A stretch of DNA of 14,133 nt from JAAYZQ01 sp034428935 (GTDB lineage: Bacteria > Chloroflexota > Anaerolineae > JAAYZQ01), in the NCBI GenBank assembly GCA_034428935.1, contig DAOUHB010000162.1, forward strand, positions 1 to 14,133. Reading direction: 5' to 3'. A program made the position numbers and the translations under genes. The first letter of the stretch is position 1. Every line of letters begins with the position of its first letter. Below the pieces are notes generated by a model. It did no database searches. It was not told the DNA's origin and saw nothing but the letters and a program-made list of their open reading frames with translations. This document shows positions 1 through 7,472 of this stretch, one piece after another.

Positions 1-27
1 CCCCACCCTGGAGAAAGGAGCATTGCA

Positions 28-1320
28 ATGCCCATCACCGTCATCCTCGGGGCCCAATGGGGCGACGAGGGGAAGGGCAAGATCACCGATATGCTGGCCG
101 CCGAGGCCGACCTGGTGGCCCGTTTTGGTGGCGGCGACAACGCCGGCCACACCGTGACCGTGGGGAGCGAGCGCTTTGCCCTGCACCTCATCCCCTCGGG
201 CATCCTCTATCCCCGGGTGGTGTGCATGCTCGGGGCAGGCGTCGTCGTCAACCCCAGGCGGCTGCTGTCCGAGATGGAGGGCCTGTCGGCCAGGGGGGTC
301 GAGACCACGCCCGCGCGCCTGCGCCTGGACGGCCGCGCCCACCTGGTCATGCCCTACCACCTGGCCCTCGACGGGGCGGCCGAGCAGGCCCGGGGCGGGT
401 CGGCCATAGGCACCACGGGACGCGGCATCGGCCCGGCCTATACCGACAAGGCGGCGCGCACCGGCATCCGCGCCTGCGAGCTGCTGCACCCCGAAGCCGA
501 CCTGGCCGCCCGCATCCGCGAGCAGGCCGCGGCCAAGAACGTCATCCTGGACAGGCTGTACGGGCAGCCGCCCCTGGACGTGGAGGCCATGGTCGACGAG
601 TACCTGGGCCATGCCCGCAGCCTGGGCCCCCACGTGGCCGACGTCTCGGCCGAGTTGGAAACGGCCATCCGCTCGCGGCGGCGCATCCTGGCCGAGGGCG
701 CCCAGGGCACGCTCCTCGACCTGGACATGGGTTCCTATCCCTACGTCACCAGCTCACACCCCACCGTGGGCGGGGTCATGACCGGCCTGGGCGTTGGCCC
801 GCAATACGTGGGCCGGGTGGTGGGCGTGGTCAAGGCCTACCAGACGCGCGTCGGCGCCGGCCCCATGCCCACCGAGCTTACCGGCGAGCTGGGCGACCGC
901 ATGCGCGGCACCGGGGCGCAGCCCTGGGACGAGTTCGGGACCACCACCGGGCGGCCGCGCCGCTGCGGCTGGCTGGACGGCGTCACGCTGCGCTACGCCA
1001 CCCGCGTCAACGGGCTGACAGAGGTCGCCATTACCAAGCTGGACGTCCTGTCTCGCTTCGAGAGCCTGAGTGTGTGCGTGGCCTACGAGCTGGACGGCCG
1101 CCGCGTGGAGAACTTTCCGGTCGATCTCGAGGTGCTTGCCCGCTGCAAGCCGATCTACGAGACGGTGCCCGGCTGGCAGGTGGACATCAGCCGCGCCCGG
1201 GAATTTGACGACCTGCCCGTGCAGGCGAGGCGCTACGTGACGCTGGTCGAGGATATCCTCGGCATTCCCGTGTCGCTCATCTCGGTGGGACCCGCCCGTG
1301 ACCAGACGGTCCGACGCTAA
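28..1320 (+). CDS. purA: Adenylosuccinate synthase
   Basis: A 430-residue protein of normal family length. It catalyses GTP-dependent condensation of IMP with aspartate, the first committed step from IMP to AMP, in the cytosol. Visible family signatures are WGDEGKGK (residues 11-18) with the catalytic Asp13, GDNAGHT with the catalytic His41, GTTGRGIGP near 130, GAGPMPTEL, TTGRPRRCGWLD, the guanine-binding TKLDVLS and a C-terminal STGP-like segment reading SVGPARDQ. Asp13 and His41 are at the same numbers as in the E. coli enzyme. The loop reads GDNAGHT, whereas many Proteobacteria have GHNAGHT. The ATG is preceded at 7 nt by GAAAGGAG (13-20). The promoter must lie upstream of the window. The 3' end overlaps the next gene by 23 bp, suggesting translational coupling. 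Identity is secure. Confidence 0.98.
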   Translation: MPITVILGAQWGDEGKGKITDMLAAEADLVARFGGGDNAGHTVTVGSERFALHLIPSGILYPRVVCMLGAGVVVNPRRLLSEMEGLSARGVETTPARLRLDGRAHLVMPYHLALDGAAEQARGGSAIGTTGRGIGPAYTDKAARTGIRACELLHPEADLAARIREQAAAKNVILDRLYGQPPLDVEAMVDEYLGHARSLGPHVADVSAELETAIRSRRRILAEGAQGTLLDLDMGSYPYVTSSHPTVGGVMTGLGVGPQYVGRVVGVVKAYQTRVGAGPMPTELTGELGDRMRGTGAQPWDEFGTTTGRPRRCGWLDGVTLRYATRVNGLTEVAITKLDVLSRFESLSVCVAYELDGRRVENFPVDLEVLARCKPIYETVPGWQVDISRAREFDDLPVQARRYVTLVEDILGIPVSLISVGPARDQTVRR

Positions 1321-2671
1321 CGCGCAGGCCGGCGCGGGTCGGGCCGGCCTGGGCCTGGCCCTCGCCCTCCTTTCGGCGGCCGTGGCCCTGCTCCTCGGCG
1401 GCTGCGACCTGGATCTGACGTCGCTGCCGGTGAGCTCCGGGACGCCTACCCGGGCGCCGGCCACCGGCGAGCCCACTGCCGAGCCTGCCGGCGAGCCCAC
1501 GCGGCCGCCCGCCGACAGCAGCCCGCCGCCGCCCACCGTCGCCAGCCTGACCATCTGGACGACGGAGGCCTTTTCGCCCACGGAGGCCATCACCACCGGC
1601 CAGATCCTGGCGCAGGTGGTGGCGGCCTTCGAGGCGGACCACCCTGACCTTCACGTGGAGTTTGTCCTCAAGAAGCCCTACGGCAAGGGAGGCATGCTCG
1701 ACTATCTCCTGACGACGGGCGCCGCCGTGCCCGATCTGCTGCCCGACCTGGCCTTCGTGGACGTCGACGAGCTGCCGGCGGCCGTCCAGGGAGACGTGGT
1801 GCAGCCCCTGGACGACCTGCTGCCCCCGGAGCTGGCGGTCGACCTCTATGCCTTTGCCCGGCGGGGGGCCACCTTCGACGACCGCCTCATGGGCTTGCAG
1901 TTCCAGGCGGACCTGGACCACATGGTGTACAACACCGGCGTGCTGGCCGTACCGCCCCGCTCCTGGCCGGGCGTGTTGAGCAACGCCGGGCCCTATATTT
2001 TTCCGGCCGGCGGGCAGGGAGGCCTGGTCAACGACGATTTTCTGATCCAATACCTGGCGGTGCGCCCCTGGCCGCCGCTGGGCGGCCCGCAGCAGGGGTT
2101 CCTGGACCTGGCAAGCCTGGCAGCGGTGCTCCAGTTCTACCAGGACGGCGTGACGCGGGGTGTATTTCCGGCCAAGATCCTGGAATATCACGACAATGAA
2201 GCCTGCTGGGTCGACTACCTGGCGGGCCGGGCGGCGCTGACCCACGTCAGCGCTCGCCGCTACATGGCGGATCGGGAGCAATTGCAGAGCTCGGCCGTGG
2301 CCCCCATTCCCGGCATCAACGGCGCCACCTCGGCCATAGGCCGGGGCTGGGCCCTGGTGTTGGTCGCCTCCGATCCGGCCCGGCAGGCCCTGGCCGTCGA
2401 GCTCATGGCCCGCTTGCTGGAGCCCGAGGTGAATGCCTCGTGGAACCAGGCGGCCGGCACGCTGCCGACGCGCCAGTCGGTCCTGGCGACATCGGAGACG
2501 GAGGACAGCTACGAGCGCTTTATTCACCAGCAGCTCACGGCGGCACAGCCTCGCCCGCGGCTGCCCAACTATGCCCAGGTGGCCGCGGCCCTCCAGAACG
2601 CGGTGCAAGAAGTCGTCGCCGGCACGCAGAGCCCGGAAGAGGCGGCGGCCGAGCTCCTGGAAAACCAGTAG
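1298..2671 (+). CDS. Extracellular solute-binding lipoprotein (family 1, sugar-type ABC)
   Basis: A 457-residue secreted lipoprotein. It starts with GTG inside the end of purA, with a weak GGTGGGA about 7 nt upstream. An Arg-rich n-region is followed by a hydrophobic stretch (about residues 17-33) and a lipobox LLGGC, with Cys36 as the probable lipidated residue. Residues about 45-83 form a low-complexity Thr/Pro/Glu linker with GEPT-like repeats. The remainder (from about 84) resembles periplasmic-binding folds: TIWTTEAFSP at the start, a segment VVAAFEADHPDLHVEFV typical of family-1 binding proteins, and a C-terminal LPTRQSV segment typical of sugar-binding members. It would present a ligand, perhaps a sugar or oligosaccharide, to an ABC permease, but no permease or ATPase of the sugar type is nearby. 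The substrate is unknown. It may be cotranscribed with purA. Confidence 0.85.
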   Translation: MTRRSDANAQAGAGRAGLGLALALLSAAVALLLGGCDLDLTSLPVSSGTPTRAPATGEPTAEPAGEPTRPPADSSPPPPTVASLTIWTTEAFSPTEAITTGQILAQVVAAFEADHPDLHVEFVLKKPYGKGGMLDYLLTTGAAVPDLLPDLAFVDVDELPAAVQGDVVQPLDDLLPPELAVDLYAFARRGATFDDRLMGLQFQADLDHMVYNTGVLAVPPRSWPGVLSNAGPYIFPAGGQGGLVNDDFLIQYLAVRPWPPLGGPQQGFLDLASLAAVLQFYQDGVTRGVFPAKILEYHDNEACWVDYLAGRAALTHVSARRYMADREQLQSSAVAPIPGINGATSAIGRGWALVLVASDPARQALAVELMARLLEPEVNASWNQAAGTLPTRQSVLATSETEDSYERFIHQQLTAAQPRPRLPNYAQVAAALQNAVQEVVAGTQSPEEAAAELLENQ

Positions 2672-2673
2672 CC

Positions 2674-2700
2674 GTCCGGGCGCATCGCGCGCGCCCGGAC
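2674..2700 (+). terminator. Perfect 10-bp GC hairpin after the solute-binding gene
   Basis: GTCCGGGCGC (2674-2683) and its exact complement GCGCCCGGAC (2691-2700) flank a 7-nt loop, beginning 2 nt after the TAG stop codon. Position and strength suggest transcription termination or 3'-end protection of the purA-lipoprotein message. The following bases are A-rich (AAGACAAAAG) rather than T-rich, so it is not a canonical intrinsic terminator. It could instead insulate the next gene or stabilise the upstream RNA. Confidence 0.5.
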
Positions 2701-2745
2701 AAGACAAAAGCCGGTAATCTTCTAAACGAATACAAGGGTGGAGAC

Positions 2746-4179
2746 ATGAGTATCAAGTTTGGTACAGATGGTTGGCGCGCGGTCATTTCGGACACGTTTA
2801 CCTACAACAATCTGCGCCTGGTGGCGCAGGCCATCGCGGATTACGTCCTGAACGAGGGACAGAACGGCCGGGCGCCCGAGGTAACGATTGGCTTTGACAC
2901 GCGTTTTCTCTCCGACCGGTACGCCACCGAGGTGGCGCGGGTGATGGCCGGCAACGGCATCGTCGCCTGGCTGACGCGCGCCGACGCTCCCACGCCCGCC
3001 GTGTCTTACAGCGTGGTCGACAAGCAGGCCGCCGCGGGCATCATGATCACTGCCAGCCACAATCCGCCGCGCTACAACGGCGTCAAGCTCAAGGCCGGCT
3101 ACGGCGGCGCGGCATCGCCCCAGCAGGCCCGGCGCGTGGAGCACTACCTGGAGGTGGCCGAAGCCCAGGCGCGGGGGCCCAACATCATGGAATACCAGCG
3201 CGCCCTGGACGAGGGCCTCATCCGCCGCTTTGATCCCGTGTGGGCCTACTACGAGCACCTCAGCAGCCTCGTCGACCTGGACATTATCTCCAGCGGCGAG
3301 CTGCGCGTGGTGGCCGATGCCATGTACGGCTCCGGCCGGGGCTGCATTTGCGAGATGCTGGCGCGCACCCGCTGCAACGTCAGCGAGATCCGCGGCGAGA
3401 TGAACCCCGGCTTTGGCGGCATTCACCCCGAGCCCATCGGCCGGTACATGAACGCCCTCGTGTCGGCCATGCAGGCCTTTCACGCCGACGTGGGGCTGGC
3501 CACCGACGGCGACGCGGATCGCATCGGTGCCATGGATGCCCTGGGCAATTTCGTGGACCCCCACAAGATATTTGCCCTGGCCCTCCGCTACCTGGTGGAA
3601 AAGCGGGGCTGGACGGGGTTGGTGGTCAAGTCCGTGTCGACGACCATGATGGTCGACCGCCTGGCCGCCCGCTATGGCCTTGAGCTGAAAGAGACGCCCG
3701 TGGGGTTCAACCACATCGCCGACTATATGCTGGCCAACGAGGTGCTCATCGGCGGCGAGGAGTCGGGGGGATTGAGCATCAAGGGCCACATTCCCGAGGG
3801 CGACGGCGTCCTCATGGGCCTGCTCCTCCTGGAGATCCTGGCCGACGCGGGGGTGCCGCTCCACGAGCTCATCGCCGACGTGCAGCGCCAGGCCGGCCCC
3901 ACCTGCTATACCCGCACCGACCTGCGTCTGCGCCACCCCGTCAACAAGACCGAGATGGTCAAATGCCTCGTCGACGGCGCGCCGGCCAGCATCGGCGGAC
4001 AGGGCGTGCGCTCCGTCGAAACCCTCGACGGCGTCAAGTACCGCCTCGCCGACGACGGCTGGCTGCTCATCCGGCCCTCGGGCACCGAGCCCGTACTGCG
4101 CGTCTATGCCGAAGCGCCCACGCACGACGCCGTCAAGGCACTGCTTGGCTTCGGGCAGAAGGTGGCGGAGGGGGTATAA
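2746..4179 (+). CDS. Phosphoglucomutase/phosphomannomutase family protein
   Basis: A 477-residue alpha-D-phosphohexomutase, interconverting hexose 1- and 6-phosphates through a phosphoserine enzyme in the cytosol. All four active-site loops are present: phosphoserine loop TASHNPP (Ser104), Mg-binding DGDADR (Asp254, Asp256, Asp258), sugar-binding GGEESGG (336-342) and phosphate-binding RPSGTEP (443-449). The N-terminus FGTDGWR is typical of the family. The chosen ATG has GGTGGAG just upstream. The same frame stays open further upstream, but that part only shadows the preceding gene in another frame. Glucose, mannose or glucosamine as preferred substrate cannot be read from sequence; glucose/mannose 6-phosphate is my best guess, supplying sugar nucleotides for envelope polymers. 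It lies 74 bp after the lipoprotein gene, separated by a hairpin. Confidence 0.95.
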   Translation: MSIKFGTDGWRAVISDTFTYNNLRLVAQAIADYVLNEGQNGRAPEVTIGFDTRFLSDRYATEVARVMAGNGIVAWLTRADAPTPAVSYSVVDKQAAAGIMITASHNPPRYNGVKLKAGYGGAASPQQARRVEHYLEVAEAQARGPNIMEYQRALDEGLIRRFDPVWAYYEHLSSLVDLDIISSGELRVVADAMYGSGRGCICEMLARTRCNVSEIRGEMNPGFGGIHPEPIGRYMNALVSAMQAFHADVGLATDGDADRIGAMDALGNFVDPHKIFALALRYLVEKRGWTGLVVKSVSTTMMVDRLAARYGLELKETPVGFNHIADYMLANEVLIGGEESGGLSIKGHIPEGDGVLMGLLLLEILADAGVPLHELIADVQRQAGPTCYTRTDLRLRHPVNKTEMVKCLVDGAPASIGGQGVRSVETLDGVKYRLADDGWLLIRPSGTEPVLRVYAEAPTHDAVKALLGFGQKVAEGV

Positions 4180-4181
4180 AG

Positions 4182-4209
4182 TTGCGCCCCGGCCAGTCTA
4201 TGGTATAAT
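4182..4209 (+). promoter_or_regulatory. Sigma70-type promoter for the radical SAM gene
   Basis: TTGCGC (4182-4187) and TATAAT (4204-4209) are 16 bp apart, with an extended -10 TG at 4201-4202 (TGGTATAAT). The -35 box starts 2 nt after the stop codon of the hexomutase gene. Transcription would begin near 4216, giving a leader of about 25 nt before the TTG start at 4241. The -10 box is perfect and the -35 box matches 3 of 6. Confidence 0.7.
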
Positions 4210-4240
4210 CCCCCCTGAAATCGGACCAGGTGAGTAGGAT

Positions 4241-6115
4241 TTGCACACAGAAGCTCTGGATCGCATCTTGCCGACGGTGACCAAGCCGGGGCGCTACACC
4301 GGGGGCGAGTGGAACAGCGTCGTGAAGGATTGGGAGGCCAGCGACGTCCGTTGGGCGCTGGCCTTTCCCGACGTCTATGACATTGGCATGTCGAACCTGG
4401 GGCTGGCCATCCTCTACGACCGGCTCAACGCCGTCGAGGGGGTGCTGGCCGAGCGGGTCTTTGCCCCCTGGGTCGACATGGAACTGGCCATGCGCGGCGC
4501 CGGCCTGCCCCTGTACGGCCTGGAGAGCCGGCGGCCCCTGGCCGACTTTGACCTCATCGGCTTCAGCCTGCCCTACGAGCAGCTCTACACCAACATGCTG
4601 AACATGCTGGACCTGGCCGGCCTGCCGCTGCTGGCGGCCGACCGCGGCGAGGGCCAGCCGCTGGTGGTGGCCGGGGGCGGCGCGGTCTTTAACCCCGAGC
4701 CCATGGCCGCCTTTGTCGACCTCTTTGTCCTGGGCGACGGCGAGGAGGCCGTCGTGGACATCACCGCCGCCCTGCGCCGGTCCCGGCAGCAGGGCGAGGG
4801 ACGCGAGGCGCTGCTGCGCCGCCTGGCAGGCATCCCGGGGGTGTACGTTCCCCGCTTCTACGACGTCCGCTACCACGACGACGGAACCCTGGCGGGCGTG
4901 ACCGCCACGACGTCCGAGGCGCGCCTGCCGGTGCGCAAGCGCCTGGCGGCCGAACTGCCGCCGCCCGTCACCCGGCCCGTGGTGCCCTACGTCGAGACGG
5001 TGCACAACCGGGCGGCCATCGAGATCCAGCGGGGCTGCGGCCGGGGCTGCCGCTTCTGCCACGCCGGCATGGTCTACCGGCCGGTGCGCGAGCGGCCCGT
5101 GGACGAGGTGCTGCGGGCCGTGGACGAGCTGGTAGCCAACACCGGCTACGAGGAGATTGCGCTCCTCTCCCTCAGCTCCAGCGACTATGCCCACATCGAG
5201 GAGCTGGTGCAGGGCCTTGTGGAGCGCCACGGCGACCGCCACCTGTCCATCTCGCTGCCCAGCCTGCGCATCGAGTCGGTGTCGGTGCGCCTCATGGAGC
5301 AGTTGCAGGCCGTCGGGCGGCGGTCGAGCTTTACCTTTGCCCCCGAGGCCGCCACCGAGCGGCTGCGGGGTGTCATCAACAAGCCCATCCCCGACCAGGA
5401 CCTGCTGGACGTGGCCGCCGAGGTGTACGGCCGGGGCTGGAAGACGGTCAAGCTCTATTTCATGATTGGCCATCCCACCCAGACGCTGGAGGACGTGGCG
5501 GCCATCGTGGACCTTGCCATGGCGGTGCGCGACGTGGGCCGGCGAGCCCTGGGCCGCAAGGCGCAGGTCAACGTCGGCGTGTCGACGCTGGTGCCCAAGC
5601 CCCACACCCCCTTCCAGTGGGTCTCGCTGGCCGGCGAGGAAGAGGTCCGCGCCCAGCAAGAGTACCTGAAGGAGAACCTGCGCGGCCCGGGCCTCAAGCT
5701 GAACTGGAACAACTACCAGGAGACGCTCCTGGAGGCCGTCCTGTCGCGGGGCGACCGGCGCCTGGCGGCCGTGATCCACCGCGCCTGGCAGTTGGGCGCC
5801 CGGTTCGACGCCTGGAGCGACCAGTTCCGGGTCGAGGCCTGGCGCCAGGCCTTTCGCGAGAGCGGCCTGGAGGTCGGGTTCTATGCCGGGCGGGCCCGGC
5901 CGCTGGACGAGGTCCTGCCCTGGGATCACCTGGACGCCGGCGTGACCAAGCGCTACCTGGCCCGCGATTACGAGGCCTCCCTGCGGGGCGAGACGCGCCT
6001 CGACTGCCGCGAGCAGTGTTATGCCTGTGGCATCCTCACGGCTTTTCGCGAGGAGCGGGCCGGCGTGGACGACGACGCCTGGTGCTGCCCCCCGCTGCGC
6101 CCCGTCCCCGGGTAG
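4241..6115 (+). CDS. Radical SAM protein, TIGR03960-like
   Basis: A 624-residue protein starting with TTG, preceded by CCAGGTGAG. Residues about 36-170 look like a cobalamin-binding-type N-terminal domain (AFPDVYDIGMSN, GFSLPYEQLYTNML, VAGGGAVFNPEP, GDGEEA). The radical SAM core follows: CGRGCRFC puts the [4Fe-4S] ligands at Cys266, Cys270 and Cys273 in the standard CxxxCxxC spacing. The C-terminal end is Cys-rich (CREQCYACG and WCCPP), so an additional metal site is possible. The architecture matches the uncharacterised family TIGR03960, usually adjacent to or fused with TIGR03936/DUF2344, here the next gene. Substrate and reaction are unknown. Its recurrent neighbourhood with rplU/rpmA suggests a link to translation or RNA modification, but that is inference only. 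It has its own promoter directly upstream. Confidence 0.9.
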   Translation: MHTEALDRILPTVTKPGRYTGGEWNSVVKDWEASDVRWALAFPDVYDIGMSNLGLAILYDRLNAVEGVLAERVFAPWVDMELAMRGAGLPLYGLESRRPLADFDLIGFSLPYEQLYTNMLNMLDLAGLPLLAADRGEGQPLVVAGGGAVFNPEPMAAFVDLFVLGDGEEAVVDITAALRRSRQQGEGREALLRRLAGIPGVYVPRFYDVRYHDDGTLAGVTATTSEARLPVRKRLAAELPPPVTRPVVPYVETVHNRAAIEIQRGCGRGCRFCHAGMVYRPVRERPVDEVLRAVDELVANTGYEEIALLSLSSSDYAHIEELVQGLVERHGDRHLSISLPSLRIESVSVRLMEQLQAVGRRSSFTFAPEAATERLRGVINKPIPDQDLLDVAAEVYGRGWKTVKLYFMIGHPTQTLEDVAAIVDLAMAVRDVGRRALGRKAQVNVGVSTLVPKPHTPFQWVSLAGEEEVRAQQEYLKENLRGPGLKLNWNNYQETLLEAVLSRGDRRLAAVIHRAWQLGARFDAWSDQFRVEAWRQAFRESGLEVGFYAGRARPLDEVLPWDHLDAGVTKRYLARDYEASLRGETRLDCREQCYACGILTAFREERAGVDDDAWCCPPLRPVPG

Positions 6116-6370
6116 GAGCGAGCGGTTGCCCTGTCGCGGTTGCCCTGTCGCGGTTGCCCCGGTTGCCCCGGTTGGGCGGGGACAACCCGGGTAGGGGCGA
6201 GCCGGGCGGGGGCAAGCCCCGCCCCTACCATGAACGACGGCCGGGGGTAGGGGCAACCCTCGCGGTTGCCCGGGTGCCCTGCCCCTACCATGAACGATTA
6301 CCAATGTAGGGGCAACCCTCGCGGTTGCCCTGTCGCGGTTGCCCCGGATGCCCCGGTTGGGCAGGAGTAG
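6116..6370 (+). repeat. Intergenic GTAGGGGC/GCCCCTAC palindromic repeat island
   Basis: The whole spacer between the two radical SAM-pair genes is repeat sequence. Two units begin GTAGGGGC and end GCCCCTACCATGAACGA (6191-6237 and 6247-6297), so each can fold on its terminal arms. A third begins at 6306 and shares GTAGGGGCAACCCTCGCGG with the second. On both sides are short tandem pieces containing CGGTTGCCC, including two 14-bp copies of CTGTCGCGGTTGCC at 6131-6158. No convincing gene, promoter or terminator was seen here. Similar repeats occur at 8653-8905 and 10312-10487. They resemble dispersed palindromic repeats common in Chloroflexota intergenic DNA. Confidence 0.85.
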
Positions 6371-6379
6371 AACCGGAAG

Positions 6380-7051
6380 ATGCAGGAACAGCAAGATCTG
6401 TGGCGCGTGCGGCTGACCTTTGCCAAGGGCGAGGCCCTCAAGTACATCTCGCACCTGGACCTGGCCAGGGCCTGGGAGCGGCTCTTTCGCCGGGCCGGGC
6501 TGCCGGTGGCCTACTCCCAGGGATTCAACCCCCGGCCCCGCTTCCAGATCGCGTCGGGGCTGCCTGTGGGCGTCACCGGGCAGGCCGAGCTGCTGGACGT
6601 GTGGCTGGCCGAGCGGCTGGCGCCGGAAGAGGTGCTGGCGCGGCTGGGCCCCGCGTCGCCGCCCGGCCTGGAGATCCTGGCGGCCGAGGAGGTAGAGCTG
6701 CGGGCGCCGGCCCTCCAGGCGCGGATGCAGGCAGCCGACTACTTGGCCGTCCTCGACACGGCCGAGCCGGCGGAGGCCATCCGCACCCGCGTCGAGGCCC
6801 TCCTGGCCGCGCCAAGCCTGCCCCGCCAGCGGCACCACAAGGGCAAGCAGCAGAGCTACGACCTGCGGCCCCTGGTCCAATCGCTCGCCGTGCGGCCTGC
6901 ACCTTCGGGCGGCGGCATCCTGCTGGAGATGCGGCTGCAGGCCAGCCCCGAAGGGGCCGGCCGGCCCGACCAGGTGCTCGACGTGCTGGGGCTGACGCTG
7001 GTCGCCCGCAGCATCGAGAGGACCAAGCTTCACTTCGATTTTGACAAATAG
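6380..7051 (+). CDS. DUF2344 / TIGR03936 radical SAM-linked protein
   Basis: A 223-residue protein beginning at an ATG with GGAG at 6364-6367 and GGAAG immediately before it. The first half carries the hallmarks of DUF2344: an early VRLTFAKGEALKYISHLDL-type strand/helix segment, AYSQGFNPRPRFQIASGLPVG, and later the basic LPRQRHHKGKQQSYDLRP stretch. Family members are encoded next to, or fused to, TIGR03960 radical SAM proteins, exactly as seen here, so it probably acts with the preceding gene product. Its biochemical role is unknown; the basic patch could bind nucleic acid (inference). A repeat island has been inserted between it and its partner, and its last codons contain the -35 box of the ribosomal protein promoter. 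Confidence 0.9.
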   Translation: MQEQQDLWRVRLTFAKGEALKYISHLDLARAWERLFRRAGLPVAYSQGFNPRPRFQIASGLPVGVTGQAELLDVWLAERLAPEEVLARLGPASPPGLEILAAEEVELRAPALQARMQAADYLAVLDTAEPAEAIRTRVEALLAAPSLPRQRHHKGKQQSYDLRPLVQSLAVRPAPSGGGILLEMRLQASPEGAGRPDQVLDVLGLTLVARSIERTKLHFDFDK

Positions 7052-7068
7052 CCAGGGAATGGTATAAT
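7041..7068 (+). promoter_or_regulatory. Perfect-consensus sigma70 promoter of rplU-rpmA-rpmE
   Basis: TTGACA (7041-7046) and TATAAT (7063-7068) are both exact consensus and 16 bp apart, with an extended -10 TG at 7060-7061. The -35 box is formed by the last codons of the DUF2344 gene. Transcription should start near 7075, leaving a structured leader of about 70 nt before rplU. Confidence 0.88.
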
Positions 7069-7090
7069 CGGCTTTTGCAAGCACAGCGGC

Positions 7091-7145
7091 GGGGTCCCGA
7101 GGGCCCCTCCGTTTGGTGATACAAGTACGCTGGAGGATGGCCCTC
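7091..7145 (+). promoter_or_regulatory. Putative SD-sequestering leader of rplU
   Basis: Bases 7099-7110 (GAGGGCCCCTCC) are complementary to 7132-7145, pairing GAGGGCC with GGCCCTC (7139-7145) and CCTCC with the Shine-Dalgarno GGAGG (7132-7136). Only a 2-nt bulge (7137-7138) and a 21-nt loop interrupt this. This 12-bp helix would hide the SD up to the base before the ATG at 7146. An alternative hairpin uses GGGG at 7091-7094 with CCCC at 7104-7107 and would release it. The arrangement fits autogenous control by a ribosomal protein. L21 leaders are known in Firmicutes, but I cannot show homology here. Confidence 0.6.
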
Positions 7146-7457
7146 ATGTATGCAGTAATCAAGACCGGTGGGAAACAGTACCGGGTGAGCCCGGGCGATT
7201 CCATCGAAGTGGAAAAGTTGCCCTACGAGGTAGGCACCAAGATCGAGCTGGACCAGGTGCTCCTGGTTGCCGGCGACTCGAAAGCCACCATCGGCCAGCC
7301 TCTGGTCGAGGGAGCCAAGGTCAAGGCGACCGTCACCCGCCAGGCCATGGGGCGCAAGGTGATCGTGTTCAAGTATCGCCCAAGCAAGCGTTACCGCCGC
7401 AAAAAGGGTCACAGGCAGCACCTGACCCGCTTGCGCATCGACGAGATCGTGGCCTAG
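7146..7457 (+). CDS. rplU: 50S ribosomal protein L21
   Basis: 103 residues, the usual bacterial length, with the canonical start YAVIKTGGKQYRV and the C-terminal KRYRRKKGHRQ segment that contacts 23S rRNA. It is a structural protein of the large subunit. I chose the ATG at 7146 because GGAGG at 7132-7136 lies 9 nt upstream. An in-frame ATG at 7137 touches the SD and would add only three residues foreign to the family. It is first in an operon with rpmA (15-bp gap) and rpmE. A consensus promoter and a leader able to mask the SD precede it, suggesting strong transcription with translational feedback. Confidence 0.97.
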   Translation: MYAVIKTGGKQYRVSPGDSIEVEKLPYEVGTKIELDQVLLVAGDSKATIGQPLVEGAKVKATVTRQAMGRKVIVFKYRPSKRYRRKKGHRQHLTRLRIDEIVA

Positions 7458-7472
7458 AAAGGTTTATGACAG

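Noticed and set aside
754..2707. Long antisense frames opposite purA and the lipoprotein gene
   Set aside because: They are low in recognisable character and antisense to secure genes, as expected from third-position G/C bias.
4133..7204. A 1,023-codon open frame on the minus strand across the radical SAM pair
   Set aside because: It opposes two recognisable genes, runs through repeat DNA, has low-complexity Gly/His/Gln/Arg composition, and is a typical stop-codon-poor antisense frame of GC-rich DNA.
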